From positions 7,025,035 to 7,089,034 of the forward strand of contig NC_133288.1 in assembly GCF_005239225.2 (NCBI RefSeq): a DNA stretch of 64,000 nt, in the 5' to 3' direction. Origin of the DNA: Populus alba (Eukaryota; Streptophyta; Magnoliopsida; Malpighiales; Salicaceae). Numbering within the stretch: the stretch's first letter is position 1; each line of letters opens with the position of its first letter. Of this stretch, positions 28,401 through 40,699 are shown piece after piece. The notes under the pieces are model-generated. The model searched no databases and was not told where the DNA came from. It saw only the letters and a program-made list of their open reading frames with translations. A program made the position numbers and the translations under genes.

Positions 28401-28622
28401 TAATTTACCTGCTGGAGCTCCCATTCCAGGTGAGTTTGCTTTGTGAAAAATTGTCTCATTTTGTTCACAAGTGACTTTCGTACTTCTGGAGTAAATGACC
28501 TCAAAAATTACAATTGAACAATCAATTTCTATGATTGTGTTATTTTAGGTCATGGTGTTTCACAGATGTTGCCATGTAGACCAGACATGCCTTCCCTTAA
28601 CTGCTGGAGGCCAGCTCAATAA
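19492..28622 (+). CDS. HUA2: HUA2: PWWP- and CID-domain pre-mRNA processing factor
   Basis: Eleven phase-compatible exons: 19492-19596, 20278-20354, 20974-23130, 23228-23744, 24370-24478, 24634-24746, 24824-25011, 26196-26868, 26946-27312, 28346-28429 and 28549-28622. They encode 1,487 residues (Arabidopsis HUA2 is about 1,390). Residues 19-80 form a PWWP domain (LGDLVLAKVKGYPSWPAK, then FFGTQEIAFVAPSDIQ), a chromatin reader. Residues 80-780 are a low-complexity basic linker with RRRRAMEAM and PKRRRAVCLYDNDDEDEE. About 920-1050 form a CTD-interaction (RPR/CID) domain, with FHRKVDIFFLVDSITQCSHN. About 1200-1270 is polyproline. The protein ends NCWRPAQ. HUA2 acts in the nucleus on AGAMOUS and FLC-class transcripts and so affects flower identity and flowering time. 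The HUA2-like (HULK) paralogues share this architecture; the local gene neighbourhood favours HUA2 itself. The exon 3 donor GTATGA at 23131 is inferred from phase. Confidence 0.93.
22019..22315 (+). repeat. Coding 33-bp minisatellite in HUA2 exon 3
   Basis: Nine consecutive imperfect 33-bp units encode 11-residue repeats of the form SKVKSDASAQT (examples: SKVKSNLSSQP, GKVKSGTSAKM, SKVDSDASAQT, VKVKSDASAQW, GKAKPDVPDPM). All keep frame. They lie at HUA2 residues about 410-508, between the PWWP and CID domains. Confidence 0.9.
26549..26720 (+). repeat. Polyproline-coding CCA/CCT tract in HUA2 exon 8
   Basis: CCN-rich sequence coding long runs of Pro broken by Ser, Leu and Asp, typical of HUA2-family proteins and able to bind WW or SH3-type partners. 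Frames +1 and -1 give artificial His/Leu-rich ORFs. Confidence 0.85.
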
Positions 28623-30100
28623 CTAGTCCGAGGGCTTCTTAAGTTTTTGAGTAAGTTTATGTTCCTTCTCATTTGTGTTTTTGGTTAAATTTCTAAAATA
28701 AGTGTTTCTGGTACTCTTAAAATTGCCTTCCAATTTTCTTTCAAGAACAGGTCTTCTAAGATTTTTAGCCTTAATCTTTGCCACTTTTTTAATGTGCCAA
28801 CTGAACTGAAGTGGGCATCACACATTAGTGAAACATCCTTGTCACTTTTGGTGTGATTATTGAAGGGTTTCAAATTCATATTTTTCCAATTATTTCTCAT
28901 TAAACTGGTAGTCAAATGTTTCTGATTGCCCATTTAGTGCAAATTTCTTGTGCGATGGCACCACTAGGGAATACAATATATAATGGATAGCTTAGTGAAG
29001 CTTATTACAAGTCTGTCTCTTTCTGATGGTGGATATATCTGTGTTTGTTGACTTTTCCAGTGCTGTGATCCTGAAAGGAGGAAGTACACTTGCATTATAA
29101 TACGCCGTAAGGAAGGTTCCATTTTGGACTTACAACTACCACTTGAAGGCAGTGCTTGAACCTTGTGGAGACTCTTGGCAGGGCTGTGTATATTGTAATT
29201 TTTCCTGACAAATGTATCCCGGGAACATTTGCTTCCGAGTGTAGGACCATGTTTCTGACTTGGTTAGTACATCTGTTTCTTAACTCTTGTAATTACGTTA
29301 GGATATAAAGAGAAATTTTTTAAGCCACTAGTTTGACCAATGGTAAATTTTTTGATCCTTTTAATGCGTAACTTTTTTGTCTTGTTTTGCTTCGCTATAT
29401 CTTGTTTGTTTTCTGAAAGTATTTTTTGAAGTACAGCAAATGCATGCACTATCATTTCCTTCTCCCATCTTGGGGGCATGCATGGTCTGATCAGAGATCT
29501 GGATGCATGACTAAAATGCCTTTTGGTGCATTGTGTAGCTCATAAAGCTTTTTTGTTTTTGAAAGTTAATTTTGGTCTATCATTGACACATGGCCTTGTG
29601 TTGGGAGGAGGATAGACTTAAGTAGGACAATTCAGAAGTCTATTTGGTTTCCAAGGCAGCTAATCAAGGCTTCTTGGGCCAGTTCTTGATTGGGACAAAG
29701 GGATTTGATTTGGTTGGGTGGTTAGTGTGTATCCTTTTATATTGGAGGAATTGGGACATGGTTGTAAATGAGTGGCTCGGTTATGTATTTTATGAATGAA
29801 CCTCTAGATTTTTCCTTCCTGTTTTTGTTTTGGTTATGGTTTAAAAAATTCACATGATGTGGTGGCAGTGGGCAAGTTGCAGGAATCCTCTCTTTCTACC
29901 TTCATTTCCTAGGTGAACTTTGGAACCCCTTTTGAATCAGAAGTGTCAGCTCCCTTTTCATTTAAATACACTCAAGTAAAAAGCTGAGTGTTGAATTGTC
30001 TTGAAGTGATTTAGAGGGAAAAAAGAATGAATAGCACAAAAGAATCCCAATAGAAGACAATGAAGGAAGTAAATTGAAATTTGACATAAAACAATTATTT
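28623..30100. other. HUA2 3' region and intergenic DNA
   Basis: Likely HUA2 3' UTR. A possible 3'-UTR intron runs from GTAAGT near 28650 to TTTTCCAG near 29060. Beyond about 29300 nothing is recognisable. Confidence 0.45.
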
Positions 30101-30524
30101 TGGGAGTTTATGGACCAGATTGACAAGGCCAAGTCTAAAAAGAAATTTGTAAAATAATCCAGAAGCATCTGATATGAAGCCTGAAGTTATTGTTTTTCTA
30201 TTTTAATTATTTTCCTAGTTAATTTTGGATTTTAATTATTTGTTTTCTATGTAGCTTTGAAATTTTAATTTAATTAGTATTTTACTATTTAGGAATCTTA
30301 ATGCTAGATTGATTCTATTAAATAGGTAAGTTTAAATTGAGAATTCTTTGCTATAAAATATGTTAGAACTAATATAAATAGAGATGTCTAGTTTATTTTA
30401 TGGGAAAAAAAAACTTTTACTTAGATTTAATAAAATACCTGAGAGTTTTCTCTAGATTTCTCTATAGTTGGGTATGTAACCTTATGAGAACTCTAGTTTT
30501 ATCTTCTCTATACGCCGCGTCAGG

Positions 30525-30536
30525 TGGTATCAGAGC
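30525..30536 (+). promoter_or_regulatory. Retrotransposon primer-binding site (initiator Met tRNA)
   Basis: TGGTATCAGAGC is the standard plant LTR-element sequence complementary to the 3' end of initiator methionine tRNA. It fixes the left LTR end at 30522 and the + orientation. Confidence 0.9.
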
Positions 30537-30554
30537 GGGTAAACATTTGGATCA

Positions 30555-30872
30555 ATGGCAAGACGTGAAGAGAATTATGGACCATTTGGTGGCAACCATC
30601 TTCGTGATGGTTATCAGGGGATGCAGGCTGTTTGGGATCAGTTAGATTGCCATTCAGTAGGGATAGTAGGGATAGCAACGTTAAAGGGGAGAATGCAAAC
30701 TGAGTTTGGTGACATCAATGCAAGATTTGATGACCTTACAACCATGCTTGAGGAACTAGGGTTGTGCGCAAACATGAATCGGGGAAGAAGAGAGCCATGC
30801 GCCGTGGATGAAGCCCGCAACCAACCTGTCCTTGAACTAATTCGTGCAAATCCTCTTGGCCAATATGACTGA
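30555..30872 (+). pseudogene. Truncated gag-like ORF of the LTR element
   Basis: A 105-codon ORF starts at an ATG 19 bp after the primer site. It has the look of a plant gypsy-type gag N-terminus: a basic start (MARREENYGPFGG), then GYQGMQAVWDQLD and ATLKGRMQTEFGDINARFDD, a probable coiled coil. It stops early; stops follow in frame, and no capsid or zinc-knuckle part remains. Confidence 0.7.
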
Positions 30873-31960
30873 GTATTTATCTGATGAATATGTATTTAGG
30901 CTAATGAGAGGCACATATAGGAATCGAAAGAAGAGGAACATGCTTGGAGGCTTACCTCGGGGCTGACCTTACCTTAAACCTATTCCTAAAATTCCATCTA
31001 AACAACCTTTTAGATATGTGAAGGGTTTTGGTGAAGATGAACTTAATGGAGGCCAAGAGACCTTGTTAGATCAAGACAAACAACCACAACCCAAAAAACA
31101 AAAATCGATCAACGTAATTGAATGTCAATATGAGCAAGAATCTTTTATTCTTTAGATAACGAGGATGTTTTAGGTGAACTTGATGGAGATGATGAAGGAA
31201 ATTTATATGATGATGAAGATCAAACAAGAACATGGAGAATTTCTTACTAGTCTTCTAGAGATACTATGAAAGATTATTTTAGTATTTCTTTAAATACAAC
31301 GATTGAAGTATTGGATATAAATGATGATGAACTCAAGTTTAAAGTAGAAAAATATGGAAGAAACTACAAATGGACTTCATAGGAACAAAAAATATAATAT
31401 CATTTATGAATTTTTTCTTATTATACATGCACTATAAGTTAAATTTTGAAGCTCACTAGTCAAAGACAGTATTTTGTGAATAAGTTAGCTATAATATTAT
31501 ATTTGAAGTATTTGTTCTTTTAGGGTGGAAGAGTTTAGTTTCTGACAGATAACTTGAGGACAATTATCGCAAAAGTATAATATCTGTGAATAAGTTAGAA
31601 GTTTATGGACCAGATTGACAAGGTCAAGTCGAAAAAGAAATTCGTAAAGAAATTCGGAACCATCTGAAATGAAGCCTAAAGTTATTATCTTCCTAGTTAA
31701 TTTTAAATTTTAATTATTTTTTCCTACTTAGCTTATGACTTTTAATTTAATTAATATTTTACTATTTATGAATTCTAATGCTAGATCGATTCTATTAATT
31801 AGGTAAGTCTCAATTAAGAATCATTTCCTATAAAGGATTTTAGAACTAATATAAATAGAGATGTCTAGTTTATTTTATAAAAAAAAGACTATTATTCAGA
31901 TTTAATAAAAATACCATAGAGTTTTCTTTAGATTTCTCTATAGTTAGGCTATACGCTACA

Positions 31961-32839
31961 TAAAATTTGATGTATAGATCATAGCTCATAGCATGAAAAT
32001 TATGGATTTCAAATCAACTAACTAACAACTGTCAATATACAAACCTTAGCTCTGTCAGGTACTTTCTTGTAATTTTAACTCTGGGTCTATCATATTTCTT
32101 GTTGCTGCTTTTCTCATCAAATTTTCTCTGTTGCTCAACTTCTCCCCAACTCTCTCAAGAATTGACTCTTTTTTGTGTGTGAGAGTGAGAGGGAGAGGGA
32201 GAGGGAGAGAGATGACTGTCAAGGCTTTATATCAGCTAATCTTGTCAGTTTTAGTTCATCATGGATGAAGGACATGATGGCTTGATAGTGAATGAAATCG
32301 GAAAGGAATGCGGACATGGTTTTACTTTGGTTCAAAAATAGCCATTGAATATTGGGCTGAGCTTGCTTTCTTGGTGTGCATGAACAAAAAGTTATGTTTT
32401 TTGGTTTTGCTTTGTGGATCAACAGGCGTTATAGATGATTCAGTCAATAGCACATTTCTCTTCTACTTCCATGCGTTTCTTTTCCTCTAATTCAGACTTC
32501 CTATCTTGCATATTCCCTTATTTCTACTTTCTTTTCTTGGGAAACTGATTTGGTTATAGGAACTTGCACTTCTTTAGGAATATTCCAATGACAGGGAAGC
32601 ACAAGAACTTGCTGTTTTCTGTTCCTATTCTCAATTCCTTTAACTTCTCCCTCGGACCTTGTATTAGATTCTGGACCTTAGAGGGGTATAGTTTCCTATG
32701 GCTGTTTCTTCTCTCATTTTGCCAGGCCCTCACCTTGTACGTGTTTCCTCCTGGTCGAAGCTGAGTTTCTATCTCAGATTCAGGCTTTTGTCTGGAGTAG
32801 TTTCCTCAGCAAGAGTAACACTAATGATTTAATGCAGAT
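31961..32839. other. Intergenic DNA with a GA-rich microsatellite
   Basis: Non-coding. GAGAGTGAGAGGGAGAGGGA-type purine repeat at 32181-32212. Some of the 32540-32840 stretch may belong to the LINE relic that follows. Confidence 0.5.
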
Positions 32840-33225
32840 AAGAAGACTCAACATCTCTTTCTCCTGATATATTTGTTATGGTGGTGGGGAGACTGTGGAC
32901 CGCCTTTTCTTCTGTGTCAGTTGTACGGGATATGCTAGGTAGTCTCTTTGGGGTTTGTGGGAGACTATGGGTAGTTTCAGGCTTAATGGATGACATTGCC
33001 TTTTGAATTCCTGAAAGGCTTTTCATTGACAGCAAGATCTTTGCAATCGTGCTATTTGTCTGTGGGGTGTGGTATATGGAAGGAGTGGAATGCTAGAATC
33101 TTTAGTGACGGCTAATTTTTGAGCTACTCTTGCATGCTTTTTCGCCTTCAATATGCTCTTCTGTTCACCAGGCCTAAGGGAGTCTCTCGAGCTGATATCC
33201 AAGGAGACTGGAAACTCTAATTACG
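32840..33225 (+). mobile_element. 3' fragment of a non-LTR (LINE) retrotransposon
   Basis: Broken frames give the zinc-binding tail of plant LINE reverse transcriptases (zf-RVT): GETVDRLFFCVSCTGYAR around 32888-32945, then, after frameshifts and stops, VGCGIWKEWNARIFSD around 33063-33115, matching the usual W-KERN-RIF motif. No intact ORF, no poly-A tail located. 5' truncation is normal for LINEs. Confidence 0.7.
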
Positions 33226-36200
33226 AGCTTCTTCTTCTTCCTGATCATATTTAAGATAAGGCATCCTCAATAATCTATATTCAGCTCTGCTCATTTGACT
33301 TTTATGTTACTGTTAGCTGGGAAGTTACTTCCACTGACTAGGCTGAGAGGCTGTATCGATTTTGCTACTCTAGAGCCTGTTGATTTTTTTCCTCAGGAAT
33401 TCAGGGTTAGAGAAAATGTTGCAGATCTTTCTCATGAATGTTAATCCAATCTTAGACATCTATTCAACAACATCACTTGCAAGTTGCCATTTATTTTTGA
33501 AATTTAATTTCACAAAATCTTGCACCCTCAGAGTTGGATTTTAAGTTGGTGAGGTTTCTTATTGAGAACTGGAAGTTAGAAATCTTAAGAAAGAACGGGC
33601 ATTTGCCTTCTTCTTGAGGTTGATCATTTTGCTTGTAAATAATCCTTGTATATCTTCACCTGGGATGATATTCTGAAAGCTCCCTTGTCTCTTGTAAATT
33701 GATGGCACAGGTTTCTTTTAGCTAAACTGGCAGTGCCAACATTCTAGACATTATTTTAGGTGGTTTTCAGTCCACTGAGCATGAGCATGTGTGTGATGTA
33801 TATTATGCAGTCAGATTTATCATTAAATTTCAAGGGCTGTTCACTGTTAGAATTGAATGATGACTGCAAATTGTACTGTTTCAGGTCTAAGCAAACAATT
33901 AAGCTGAATCTGCTCATTCATTACATCTCATTATGGGGAATAAAGTTCAAACTATATGTGGGAGAAAACTTCTGCAAAATTTGAGGTAAATATTTGATAT
34001 GGACTCTCAAAACCCAAACAATGCTCATAATTTTGTATTTTTTAGATCGGAATAGTTTTTCCTCTTGGTATCTTTAAAAAGTAAAGGTGTCCAACAAAAT
34101 GCTTCAAATGTTTTGAAGAAATAGCTTATTAGCTTACAAACAGTTAATTCCATATGTGAATATCTTTATGACCCCTCTTACGTGCTGTATCATCATCACA
34201 ATGTGAACAGTTGCTCATTTTGAGAATTCAATTTACTTTTTGTTGCAACCATTTATTTCAGTGATTTTTTTTTTTCACTGAGATTGTCTGATATGAATTT
34301 TTTCTACACTTGCTTGCTATCTGACTCCTACCAGCAGTTATGAATGTAGATGTTATTATTACTTAGGAGAACTGACGAATTGCCGTGATTTACCTCCTGA
34401 CGGGATGGCTTAGCTAATTCCTCTTACAGAAATCCTCTCCTTACAAAAGGAACCTGGACACGAATCAGGTCGTTTGCACAGGGTAATCTTGGAAGAGTAA
34501 CGTGAATCTGCTTTTCTTCTCTTTTTCTTGTTATATTTAATTACCCCGATGATGCGGTACGGAAGAGAAATGCGTCTTTATATATATATATTCGAGGGTG
34601 ATTCTCATTTGCTGATTATTAACTCTTAATACATGCAAGGAGTTTGATTGTTAGGGATTGATTAAAAAAAAAAAAAAAGGAAAAGAAATGAAAAATAACG
34701 TCCAGATGGCTGATGTAGCTTGATTATTTGTTAGCTGGTGAGAGGCACAACTGGCGGTAAGATTAATTTTGTGAAATAAAAAGCGGTACAAAAAGTTGAT
34801 TTCAATATAATTTTACAATTGCCTGAAAGGATAAATCTAATTAGCATATTGATGGAGAAGTAGATTTCTTGGAGATACAGTGAATAGCAAGTATCTCCCT
34901 GTGGAACCCTGGGGGCATTGTCATGGATGCCTGGTATGTTGTATGAGCTAGTGTGCCAAAAAACGAGAACCATACCAAGACTATTATACAGTATTAGGTT
35001 GCCATCTGATGTAGGGGTTTGTAGGCTACTAGAGTTGGTGGCTAAGGCATCGAAGCAAACTTGTGGGCACCTGGTGAGTATGGTGCAATTGCATTATGTG
35101 ATGGATGTATGTGGTAGAGAGAGATTCTGGAACAGCATCTGCGTGTGGAAAATCTGAATTTGATGCTCAACAGTAAGAAAGTAAATGAAGAGTCGAGATG
35201 CTGATCTTAGCTCCAAGACCCCCCATCGCTCTATTTTTTGTTGTGGTTAAATTTCCTGCCTTCTGTCCTTCGGCCTCCTCTGTCTTGGGCTTTAAATATG
35301 CGGAGTTGGAAAATCTCCAAGAACAAGTACAGTAACCAGCCAAAGAAATGGCGAGAACCTAATTTTACCTGAAGGAATATGGAATGGTATAACTATTGAA
35401 AAAGAGAATACGGTGGCAGGTAACTGTTAAACTTGTCTGGTTGGTTGCGATGATGATTTGCCCAAGCAGGTACTGGATTCTATTGTTCTGATGGGCAAGG
35501 AGGCACTCTCTTTGGCAGTACAGAGATAATCCAAAAATGGATTGTGACGATAAGGCCAAAAGAATGGCTTTGAATTCTAAATTTATTCTAAATGGTCTAT
35601 CATAATGTTGAATGGTAATGTTCTGGTAGTACTCAAAATTCTCCCTTTAATCTGAGGTCCACTTTATGATGCGCAACACCACAATGCTTAAGGAAACTGT
35701 TGACGGTTCTTCATGGGCTGTATGAAAATTAGAGCTATGCCTACCATATGAGACTGATCCGAACAGGCCTAATAGTGCAGCTGACCAATCCCACTGGCAA
35801 CGCAAACACGATACAGTGAAACACAAAAAGAAGGGAAAGAATGGCTTGAATGAAAGGAACCTCAACTTTAGCAGGGAAGAGGAAACATTGTCCCACTCAA
35901 TAACTGTTCTGACAAGAGGTATTAAAGGGATTGCCATCTTCTATTTAAGATAAATCAATGACAGAAGGTATTGATGCTCTATTATCAAATCCATTTTTTT
36001 CTAATACACAAGGGTGGATTTAATTGTTCTCACCAAAGTAAACAGAATAAATTAGGGGTACAGCTATATGTATTAAAAGTTCTCTGTAACATAAACTAAC
36101 AAAAACGTCTTATCTTAATTTGATTTTTTTTTCCTGTCACGTCTTTCTATTTACCTTCAAGAGCTACTCAGCGGACAAAATGTTGGATTATCAACGAGTT

Positions 36201-36226
36201 AATTGAATATGATATCGGATGCTAAA
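33226..36226. other. Intergenic DNA downstream of HUA2 and LysM genes
   Basis: Three kilobases with only short ORFs (up to 96 codons) lacking recognisable motifs. A (TA)n tract lies near 34579. The last few hundred bases probably include the LysM gene's 3' UTR (minus strand). Confidence 0.5.
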
Positions 36227-39200
36227 CTAATCAAGTGCCGTTTTGTTTTTCCTACCCGTTATTGGTTTTGGCAATCCATCGAAGATTGGTCTCGTTATGG
36301 CTGCAGCGGATAAGGCCTGTAAATCTGGCTTCAAATTCCACTTTGATGTTGGCCACATGGAAGAACTAAAGCTGTCTTGATCATTCAGACTAGTTGCGCT
36401 TGATGACTTCCTTACCACGAGAAATCCATCAGCCAAATCTCCTGGACCCGTTTGAGCAGAGGTCAAACCACCTGCATCAACATCTGTTGTGGTCCGATTT
36501 CCCGCTTTAGGTCTCAGAGCCAAGCCCTTCCCAGTGATTGTCGAGAAAGCAGGCCCGGTGCTTTCCTCTCTAATCAGCAAGTCGGTGTGAATGGAAGTGA
36601 AATCAGCTTCTGATTTCTGACGCCTTCTCACCAATTTCTCAGACTCGCCTTCCTTCACTTCATCAAGGTATAATTTGTCAACCAGTCCATTTTTCTCATC
36701 AAGGAACCCATTAGCCAAGCTTTTAGTTTTCCGATGGAGGCTCAGAGGTGGATGGGAAGCTGGTGATGGTTTAAGATATGGACCACCTTCCAGATGATGA
36801 GAATGTCCGTTCCTGTAGACTGCCATCTCAAAACCTTCAGGTATCTTCTTTTGATCTTTTGGCTTAAGCCCATAGTAACCTTGTAAAGAGCTCATAGCCG
36901 GAGAAACCTTCCACCGTGAAGACTTAGGCTTCAAAGATTGAAATGAATCAAAGAGATCAGGCTGCAGACCACGTGGCGGGGTCCGTTCATAACTGTTCTG
37001 TCTGCAAAAAAGTTCAAGTGTCATAATTTGTAGATTTTAGGCTGAACTTGGGGCTGTGATCCACCCCAAAAGATTCTCAATGTTAACACACAGTTTTCAG
37101 CAAATCAAATGGAACACTGAATGCTATCAGGTTTCAACTGTAAGAGCATTTTCCGCTCAAAATTTAAAAACCATCTAGAAAGACCAACTACATCACTTGA
37201 CTTAATCAAACTAATCTGGAATAGGCTAGGATTCTTACCAGTATTTCAATCATTTTTAGAAAATTTTCTAGCAGTCGTGTGGTGTTGATGCTAAATCAAT
37301 GTTTGATGATAAGATGATATCCATTTTGTCAAATAGGTTTTGTTCTCATACCCCAAAAAACATCACAGACTTCATGGCAAATATATGAAATGTGAAATCT
37401 CATGAAAATAAGGGATAAATGTCAGATGAAGGTATAGGAATTTGAAGGATTCAAAATAATGGTGGTACATGGATGATGCATAAAACCGTGAGTGACATCC
37501 AGCACAACAGCTTAACCGAAAGGGGAGAAACCTGGCAGAGCTTTTGGGAACAAGGCTGCAAACGTGATACCAATGATGCATTAACCTGCTATTACTATTT
37601 ATGTTCAGTTATCCATACTACAAGACAGTTACAATTTTGACTTGAGCTAATTATTTTTGCTATACTAGATGTGAATTACATCCCCTATTCAATACTTTTG
37701 ACTTAAGCTAATTATTTTTACTATACTAGCCAAGACTAAATATTTGTAATTTATCTAATGAATTATAGTCACGGGAGGCAAATCATTTTATCCATCAAAA
37801 TAGGATTACCAAGATAAAACAAAAGAGAACACAAATCTTATTCAGTTTTCCATGAAACCAAGAGGAAATGACACCACCAGACCACATTGCATCCTCCCTT
37901 TCTCATGTGAATCTCGCATGCATTTCCTCCCTCCCTAGATCTTATATTTGTCTGTTCTTTTTTCCATATTCGATCCTTTGCCTTCTCTGATATGATTTGA
38001 ATCCAATTCCATCAGAACAGATTTGAAATCTGCAATTCAAGTATTTCATTATCTTACTATTGAATTGGATTTAATTCGAAGATACAGCAGGGAGTAGCGA
38101 AAAGATCTGGAAATGCTCCCCAGATCACCCACCATCCCTTTTTCCATCTTTTCCCAAAGGTTACTGCAGCACAGAACACACCTAGATCCTAGCCTAGCAC
38201 TGCAGATTCTTCCCAGTGACACTTACTGCAAGAAACCTAAGTAGAGCCACGTCTTTCAAGACCAGTTCCTTTAAATGCCACAACTGCCACGTGCCACAAG
38301 AATAAAAACTCTTGCATCTCTCCTACCGCCCAAAATGTACATTATTGTATCATATCAGCAATACCACGTCACCATTTTTGCTAAAGTTATCAAATTCTAG
38401 ATTCTTCATATCCTCTTGAGCATGTATACTTTGAAAGTCCACATGAATCGTGGCCAATCTATATATGAAGGCCTCTGCACAGTCATAGTTTCATCCAAGC
38501 AAGGTCCTTGGAGGGTAATCTGAAAAGGCAATTTTTTAATGAAGTGGTCCGACTCAAGAATTAAACCTGCCTAAGACTTTCAGTTGTGCTTTGCAAACTA
38601 TGTGGCACTAAAATTTTACCAACGCATCATAAGAAGTTCAAATGAATCTCTAGGCTGGTTGGTTAGGACTGCAATGGGGTGAGCCAGAAAAATAGGCTTG
38701 AGCTTTCTGGTTGTACTAACCAGTATAAGGATCACTTTCTACACTTTTAAATACCTTGTTTTAGCAATTTGGAGAGTCATGCTAGTGTAATAGGAAAAGA
38801 AGGTTCAAATGAAGGTAAGTTGAGAAATAAGAGCCCACATGTTTTTTGCACACATAATGATGGGGAAATTCAAATGAACCAGAAATGGAAATTTAGAACA
38901 GACACAGGTTCGAAAGGAACAAATACATACCCTGGAATGTCAGAACCATTCGATAAGAAAGATGAGGGCTGATGCCTTCCAGGAAGTGGAATCTGGAGTG
39001 ACTTGAGAGCAAACATTTGAAGATCCGTAACCAAGCTATTCATCTTTTTTATGTCAGCAACCTAAATAATTAGTCACAAACAAGCCAAAACAATATTAAC
39101 TTCGTTGCCATCTAGTTAAAAGTTCTCTAAAGGCAAAAAACAAATGTAGCAATATACTGTTGTGAAATCGTGAGAAACATTTTGACACCCAAAAACTCAA

Positions 39201-39831
39201 TACACATATATATAGATAACCCGAAAACGGCAACACAAAAGAAACTTAATTCCAAACATAATCGATTGGTCAGTAAAGGTAAGTTTTGGCAGTAATGAAA
39301 CTGATTATTCTGCAATTCTAAACAAACCAAACTGATTATCCTGCAGCTACCTCCCCTCCTCCCTTCTTTTTTTTGTAATGAAAAATATTAATTAAACCTT
39401 GACTAACAGGAAAAAAAAAATCACATTTTGAACAGAACCCAGATCAAAATAAAAATAACCCATTGATGTATGAAGGCAAAAACCAATCAATTAAGTCAAA
39501 AAAAAACCTCAACGCCGTATTTAATAGCAACGCCGGCAAGTGTATCCAGCTTCGAAACCGGATGTTCAATGAATCCAACGCCACTATTTGAAGAGGTAGA
39601 AGCAGACAACATCGTCGTTGCTGTTGTAGTCGATGATGGCGACGGCATTGTAATCCTATTCTTCCCTTTACCATTACTTCTGCTATTACAATTACTAAAG
39701 AGATCAAAAACTTGATGATCTATCTCATCCTCGTGATTAGAAAACTGACCGTACTTGAGATTCTGATTCTGATTAATGTGATGGTGAAGGCGATGACTGC
39801 CGCCGTTACTTTCCATCTGCATCTTCATCAT
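36227..39831 (-). CDS. LysM-domain protein, intracellular type (At5g23130-like)
   Basis: Minus-strand exons 39831-39508, 39061-38931 and 37001-36227 join at phase 0 and phase 2 and encode 409 residues. A single LysM domain lies at about residues 88-136: EHPVSKLDTLAGVAIKYGVE, then VADIKKMNSLVTDLQMFALK and LQIPLPG; the first intron cuts it in the middle. The N-terminus is His/Asn/Gln-rich with no signal peptide, and no membrane span is visible, so unlike LysM receptor kinases it should stay inside the cell. The C-terminal 250 residues are basic and Ser-rich (VRRRQKSEADF) and probably disordered. Ligand and role are unknown. It matches the LysM protein I recall as At5g23130. Intron 2 is long (1,929 bp). 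The upstream leader is CT/GA-rich. Confidence 0.9.
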
Positions 39832-40699
39832 ATCCCAAAAAAAAAATCAGATCAGATTGGTTGACGGTTTGATTGATCAAGTCGAGGACGATTGAATTGA
39901 ACTCAGATGAGAAACATTAAAGAATACTTAGTCAGGGAGAGAGATAGAGAAGAAGGGGATGCGTGTGAGATTCGCGTGAAGGAGGAGGGTGTGATTGTGA
40001 TGTGCTGTTGATTTCTCTCTTTCTCTGTAACTCCAGCGGTTTTCCAGGGAGAAAGGTACAGGTTTAGTTAGCTACGATTCCTAATTCTTGGACTGGAGCT
40101 CTATCCAAATACAGACCTCTTCTTTCTTAAGGATATAAAATTAATTTATGCTTGGGAAAAATTACTCTGCCCCCTCCTCACATTTAATATTTTAAAATTA
40201 TATTAGGTCAATACAGTGTTTTAATTTCGATGAAAAAAATAAAAATACTCTTCTATATAGAATGATCCAAACGACAAATCAATTCATCACTGTACATAGA
40301 TTTCGATTTTCTTCTCTCCCTCTCCACAAATATAAATTAAACACAAATAAAAACAAAATCTTCTTTTTGTAGGAGATCAAACATCAAATTTGATACTGAC
40401 TTCATGTTTTACACATATACTTTTCATTTGCAAACAAGTTTCAATATTGACTTGAAAGGGTTTCAAATTCAAGATCATAGAGACAATCGAGGTTTTTTAT
40501 GATACTTTTACATTTAAATATATTGTCCTTGCATGAAGATGAAGAAGAATTTACATGTACATTGATGCATGTATGAAAGGTAGCTTTTTATATTTTCAAA
40601 TGCCCGAATAATACTTAAGTAAATATAATAGCAAGTATCGTGAAACTAAGTTTTTTCATATTTATGATGATCATAATGATAATGATAATTATGATAGAA
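39832..40699. other. LysM gene leader/promoter and AT-rich DNA
   Basis: The first 200 bases are probably the minus-strand 5' UTR and promoter (GAGAGAGATAGAGAAG, seen on the + strand). The rest is AT-rich DNA with GAT-rich stretches that lead into the MULE relic. Confidence 0.5.

Larger units (their letters stand above)
30101..31960 (+). mobile_element. Internally deleted LTR retrotransposon (gag remnant only)
   Basis: The left LTR (about 30101-30522) and right LTR (about 31596-31960) share AGTTTATGGACCAGATTGAC at the start, GAGATGTCTAGTTTATTTTA in the middle, and end TATACGCCGCGTCA versus TATACGCTACA. A primer-binding site, TGGTATCAGAGC at 30525-30536, follows the left LTR by two bases. The inside is only about 1.07 kb: a gag-like ORF, then broken frames and no protease, reverse transcriptase or integrase. 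The right LTR lacks about 36 bp near its end. Exact outer ends and the target duplication are unsure (TAAAA follows the right LTR). It would need enzymes from another element to move. Confidence 0.85.

Noticed and set aside
39444..39715. ORFs in other frames over the first LysM exon
   Set aside because: Shadows of the real exon; the LysM frame has the conserved domain and splice sites.
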